The notes beneath the pieces are model-generated. The model was not told the DNA's origin, did no database searches, and saw only the letters and a program-made list of their open reading frames with translations. Below, one piece after another: positions 12,501 through 18,500 of a DNA stretch of 64,000 nucleotides. Location: NCBI GenBank assembly GCA_946811185.2, contig OX328106.1, forward strand, positions 27,588,426 through 27,652,425. Reading direction: 5' to 3'. The first letter of the stretch is position 1. Every line of letters starts with the position of its first letter. A program made the position numbers and the translations under genes. This stretch comes from Hippopus hippopus. Lineage: Eukaryota > Mollusca > Bivalvia > Cardiida > Cardiidae.

Positions 12501-15500
12501 GTGTGCGTCCTTTCAAATACAAAAACCGGATCACTGCGCGACACTCAACAGGCTCCATTTCACACCTGACTCAGTTCAAACACCCGTAGATCAGAAACCA
12601 CAATTAGTTCAGAGCTGTAATTTACCACATAACCCAAAGAGATATAAATCATTGCACATGCAAAATTTCAGCTAGATCAGAAAACTGGAAGTGGGTCAGG
12701 GGCATTACTTATTGAACGCCCCTCGTACATTTTTGTCATTTGGTACAGAGTTAAACTTCAGTTTATGTTGCTTATTCATATTTTATTGGATGGTTTTAGA
12801 CTTTCTCTCTGCAAATTTGTCCAAGAAAGTATAGGTTATACTGGACCCTAATGGAATTGTACACAATACCCATCATCGTCATGGGAACACTTTGACATAT
12901 TTTCATATCTTTCTCATTACTGAATGTGATTGTTATGCAAGATTGCTGTTGGTTTTGATAACCAAATATCCCTCATCATGGCAGGCAAACCAAAGAAATT
13001 GTAAGAAAATTTGTGGCTGAAATTAAATCACCAATAATCAAGCTAATAACCAAACATTTTGATGTATGGAAAAAATTAATGTATATACTAATTGTTATTG
13101 GTCACCAGTTTACATTGGTATTTAAAAACTACTTGCTGGTCCTACTTTTACATTGGTTTTCAAACTTTCTGGAGTTTTATAGTACAGAATTACCGCCTTG
13201 CAAGACCACAAAATTTTAGATTTGTCGACACTGAAAGTATTTACAGAATAAAAACTGTTTCTCAGATAATTGGATTTGCCTTAGAAAGGGTATCACACAT
13301 CATGAGAAAAAATGGGTTAGCAGGATTTTTTCCTCATCCTTCAATGTTTTCAAAAGCCGTCCTCAGGTTCTTCTTAAGGTTAACCCTTTACCACACAATC
13401 CCGAGCTTTGATAACCCTGAGAAAAAAGCTGTTTGAAAAAGTTGCAGGAAAAAGAAGAAAATGCAGGTAACCAGCATTTTCTTCTATTCCCACAATGTTT
13501 TCCACTCGGCCAGAAACAAATTTCATTGTTTAATTTATCATCTGCAAATGCTTTGAATTTGGATAAGTTTATAATTTTTTGGCATATGTAAAGAGTGAAA
13601 GAAATAGTTGTGTTTACTCTGTTTCAGAGCTGGGAGAAGTTAGAAAGATTGGAATGGTGTACTTCTTGTATTTATTTTTGTACTCTGGGCTCGAATTTAC
13701 TCTTACATTCCTCACTCATAATAGATTGCAATATGACAGGTACAGTTCAACTTTTCATGTTTATGGACCTATTTTTAACCAAACTTGTGAGAGACAAGGT
13801 ACTAGCACACTTGCACATGTATTCTCTGACAGTATGGATCAAGATCACTCTGCACATTCTGTGTAGTCTGATCTTGATCTACAGTCATCGTAAACTGCTT
13901 AATTAGAACAGACTTTCAAAAGGGATCTGATGATGATGTGTTTGATTGTCTGTATATCCTATAAAGAAATTCACCCTCATCATTATACACCCGTGAAACG
14001 AATGTTTTCGGGGATATACTGGAATCAGCCTGTCTGTCTGTCAGTGTGTCCATCCGTCCGTCTGTGTACAAAATACTAGTAATTTTGTGTCGCAAACTCC
14101 GCCTACAGTTTTCCTTCAATTGTATTGAAACTTTGCACATATATTGATCATATATTGAAGGTTTGCAAGACGCATTTTTCAAGTGTCAACTCCTGCTGGT
14201 TGAGGAATTATCTCCCCTTGAACTTCACACTTTTTTCTGTCAAAGCGCTGGCGGGGGTATTAAGTCACATTCAGTGACAGCTCTAGTTGTTTGATTACCA
14301 AACCTGTCAGAGTACATATGGGTGGCTCATTGAGAGACCTCATATTGCTTTGTTTTGTTTTTCTTACTTCTTACTTCTACTTTCTTACAGCTGATAGCAT
14401 GCAGGACTTGAAAAGGGTCATTGGTTTGAACCCCAGGTTGGATGAAATTTTTTCCAAGTATAGATGAGAGCTATTATAACAGAATTCCTGTCACTGCTGC
14501 TCATTGTTTTGAGGGCATTTGAGTGCGTTAGCAGCCAGTGGCTTGGAAGAATAATGTGTGAAGTACTAATGAAAGAAACCCAAGGAAAGCATGGATAGTT
14601 GCACTGGCTACCATAATATAACAGAAATATAATTGAAAATGGAATTTAACACCATACAAAAAACAAATTTTATTACATGAGTTATTGAAAGTTTAATGTT
14701 ATATTAAAATGAGTGCAGCATGTTTATCAAGTCAGGTTTAATGCTATACAACACGATCCCAACTTTACAACAAACCTGAGGACAAGTGATTTTATGAATA
14801 TTGTGAGAGAAGGCTTGTAAACATATATTTTCCTTTTTCTAACATTTCAAAGACCACTCCCATCATGTGAGCCATACATAGTTTATTGTCTGCAATTGCT
14901 TTCAGTTTGGATGAGTCTAAAATTTTGTTGTTTGGTATAGAGTTAAAGTTCCTTTTAGGGTTAATTTAGGATTTTTACTCCAAAACTGAAAAACCATACT
15001 TTGATGAATTTTTTTTGGATGAATTTTTAGCTCGGCTGTTTTGAAGAAATAGTCGAGTTATTGTTATAGCCCTGTCGTCATCTTTGTCTTTGTCGTGCAA
15101 GAACTTATAATACCCGTATTTTGCTTAAATTTTGGGACACCCAAAGTATTGGGACACCATCAAAAATCACAAAAATAATTATTTTTCATGACCCAAAGAT
15201 TTGGGCCGTACTCAAAATTGCAAAGCAAGATCCGTATTTTTTTTTTGTTCCAAAGAATTGGGACAGTGAATGTCTATTTTAAAAAAAAAAATCTTTCAAT
15301 CCGTTTGATCAGGGATCATACGATCCCTGGTTTGATACCCTTTGTTTACAAGCATTTATTTCGCGTAGTTTCATTTCTACACACGTAAGCATGCTTCCCC
15401 ACCCTCTTGATTTCAATGGGATTTTCCTGATTCAAGACAAAAAAACCACCACCTGACAGACTATTTTAAACCCCAGTTCAAAAAAGTGTAAAAAGGGTGT

Positions 15501-18500
15501 GATAAACTTGTATCCATGATACATAACATATACATATACATCCAAAGTTGACAGAGAGTTGAAACGCATGTATTTCACAGTCAATCGGGTTCGTTGTTTA
15601 TAAAGAGAAATCAAGGTACAGTATTCTAGTCTAACTGAGGTTTATTGATTGAAGATCGACAAACCAATCAAATTTGAGAACGGGCCGAGCAGGAACTTGT
15701 TAGAGTGGAGTTTACGTTGTTTACCTCACGTAAGCAGGTAAAATATGTTGTGAATTTATCTACAAAGGCAAAATAACAATCCTAATCGCATTCCCAGGAT
15801 GAAGACAATAATTAGTGACAAGTTAATGATCAGTGAAAACAATGAGAAAACGCGAAGTTTTAAACTCTTTTGCACAAATTGACTGCTGGAATTCCAGTCT
15901 GACTAAAAATAGATCAACCTACAAATGATCGTAGGATTACTGAAATCAATGACGTAGCAGTATTTTAACCTCGGCAATATTCGACTTGTTATCGGTCAGT
16001 GACTAACAATATGATAGCTTGTCTTGTCTGACCATAAGATTTGGGACAGCTGACAAAATATTTATTTTTTGTAGACCTAAGTATTGGGACACGAAAAAGA
16101 AAAAAAAATTTTTTTACTGTCCCAAAACTAAAGCAAAATACGGTATCTCTGTCATTACTGAGGATTTTTACTTCAAATTTGGACAAGTTGTTAACTATCA
16201 AAAGGAAAACTCATACAACAAGGGCAGGTAATCATCAAAGTATTTTACACAGTTATGCCCATTTTTCGACTTTTCACTGGAAATCGAGCAACTGCAGCCG
16301 AGCATTGGCACTTGCATGTAGTGCTCTTTTTATTTCATGTGACAATTGTTGACATAAAGGTGCCTCTTCATATTTCAAGTGGTGACAATTGTAAGAATTT
16401 TATAATCTTTGGAAATGAAGATAAGAATTGCTGGAAATAGTCAACTTTGGAAATTGCATTAAAGTCTAATAAAGTGATTTTTTTATGTGTATTTTGTTTC
16501 AGTATGCAACAAGGGAAAATGTTTTTCTTCATAGGTCTGGTCATGACCCTTGTACAAGGTAAGAGACAATTATCTGTGGAATAAGTAACTTGATAAAGTT
16601 TAACAAATAGATGCCAAATTTGAAACTCTACATGCCCCCCCCCCCTCCCCCTTATAATTTTCAGGGGTGTATAGGTTTTTTATTGTCTCTCCCTCTTTGT
16701 GTCTGTCCGTCTGTTTGTCAGAGATGATTTTGTGTCGTGGCAACAAATTTTTTTTCTGCATAACTTAATTTCAAAATAACTTCACACAAATGTTAACCAC
16801 ATGGAAACATTGTCTCATGAGCAAGAGTCATATCAGTAGGTCAAGGTCACAGCAAGGTCAAATGTCCAAAGCCCTTTTCACCAGGGTCTTTATAACTTGA
16901 GATTGTGTTACGAAGGGTTGAAGGGGCATTTACCCAGATTTTGATGCAAAATGAACGGGGGGGGGGGGGTTAGAAAGTTGATACTATGTAAGAAAGAAAC
17001 ATACAGACATCACTGTTTACCATGCTCTGGAGAAAAATAACGAAAAAAATTCTGAAAGAAAAATTGCCTGCAGTGGGACTTTAACCCATGAGCTTCAGAA
17101 CCATAGTTGGTGACTCTACATACTGAGCTATGGGAGCTAACCCATTTTTTTACTGCGTTAAAAAATACATTTGTCCCCTGTTATGCAGTAACAGCTATAC
17201 CTTTTCTAATCTAGTGAGAAAATTTACAGTATAGATACAAAAAACTTGGTTATTTCTTGTGTTTTGTACATGTATTTCTACCTACCTATTTACCCTTAGA
17301 CTGCTGAATATACCCAACAGTCTAGAGATAAGACCTAAGTAATTGCAATTTGATGGTGGCTTCTGTCTGTAGGGTTTCAGCAAGGCGGACACTGTAGATC
17401 AATGATCAGACTGCAGGTTTTATGCAGTCTGGTCTTAATCTAGACTGGCTGCAAAAGCAACTATAGTTGTAAAAGGTGCTTTAAGGGTCAAGAAACAAAT
17501 CCAAAGCAGAGGACTGGCAGAAACTTCCTTGAAAGATATTGATAGTTGTCATAAATAAGGGCATAACCCGAGTTGAAACCATCCTGAGAAAGAAAGCTTT
17601 TGACTACATTGTGGGAAAAGGAGAAAATACTGGTAACCAGCAATCTCTCCTTTCCCCCACAATGTTCATATCCTCTAGTAAAAATGTCATCATTTGTGCA
17701 ACATTTAATCTGTCTTCTGCAAATGGTTTCAATTTGACCAGTCTAAAATTTTGTTATTTAGTAAAGAGTTAAACATGGAATCAAGAGATTAAGCTGTAAA
17801 AGAGTTGACAGCATTGAGGAAAAAGGAGAAAATTTTGGTTACCATTATTTTGTCCTTTTCCTATAATGTTTTAAGTGAAAGCTGTCTTTCTCAGGATCAT
17901 TAAAGCTTGGGATTTTGTGGTAAAGGGTTGATACATGGCACAATGGTGTAGTAACAGGAGCAAGTTCTTCTGTTGTCAAAATATTTTTGAATTTATCAGC
18001 TACTGGTCAGGGTAAAAAAATCATCTCCATGTGGCAAATTAATGAATGCGTAATTACCTTTCCCAGGTGGTTATGTGAGACGTGTGGCTCGAGGGAAGGA
18101 GATAAAAACGTCAGCTCAAGGCATCCTCATTTTGATTCCATCATTCCTTATCATGGCTTTTGCTACAACAGCGACATGGATTTATGTTGCATTGGTTTTA
18201 TTTTCATTTGGTAAGTGGTCTTGTTAGCTCATTTGTTATCAAAGGAAACTTTGAACTATTGTTATAACCTTGTTGTTGTCTGCTTTGTCAATATTTTTGA
18301 CATTTTATAATATCTCAGTCATGACTGGAGATATTTACTTCGGACTTAGACTAGTTGATAACTATCAAAAGGGGAACCCATACTTAACTCTTTACCAAAC
18401 GACAAAATTTTTAAATTGGTCCAAATTGAAAGCATTTGCAGATGACAAAAGAAAAGTGACTGAAAATTGGAAATTTGTATTGGGAAGGGTAGAAAACATT

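Larger units (their letters stand above)
11229..12754 (+). repeat. P1 foldback interrupted by a mariner
   Basis: The left part (11229-11429) has the L flank, core arms acattgtgggaaaaggag / cctccttttctcacaatat and R flank gtctgcaaatgctttcactt. After the mariner it resumes catttttgtcatttgg and ends at TTAA 12751-12754. Confidence 0.85.
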
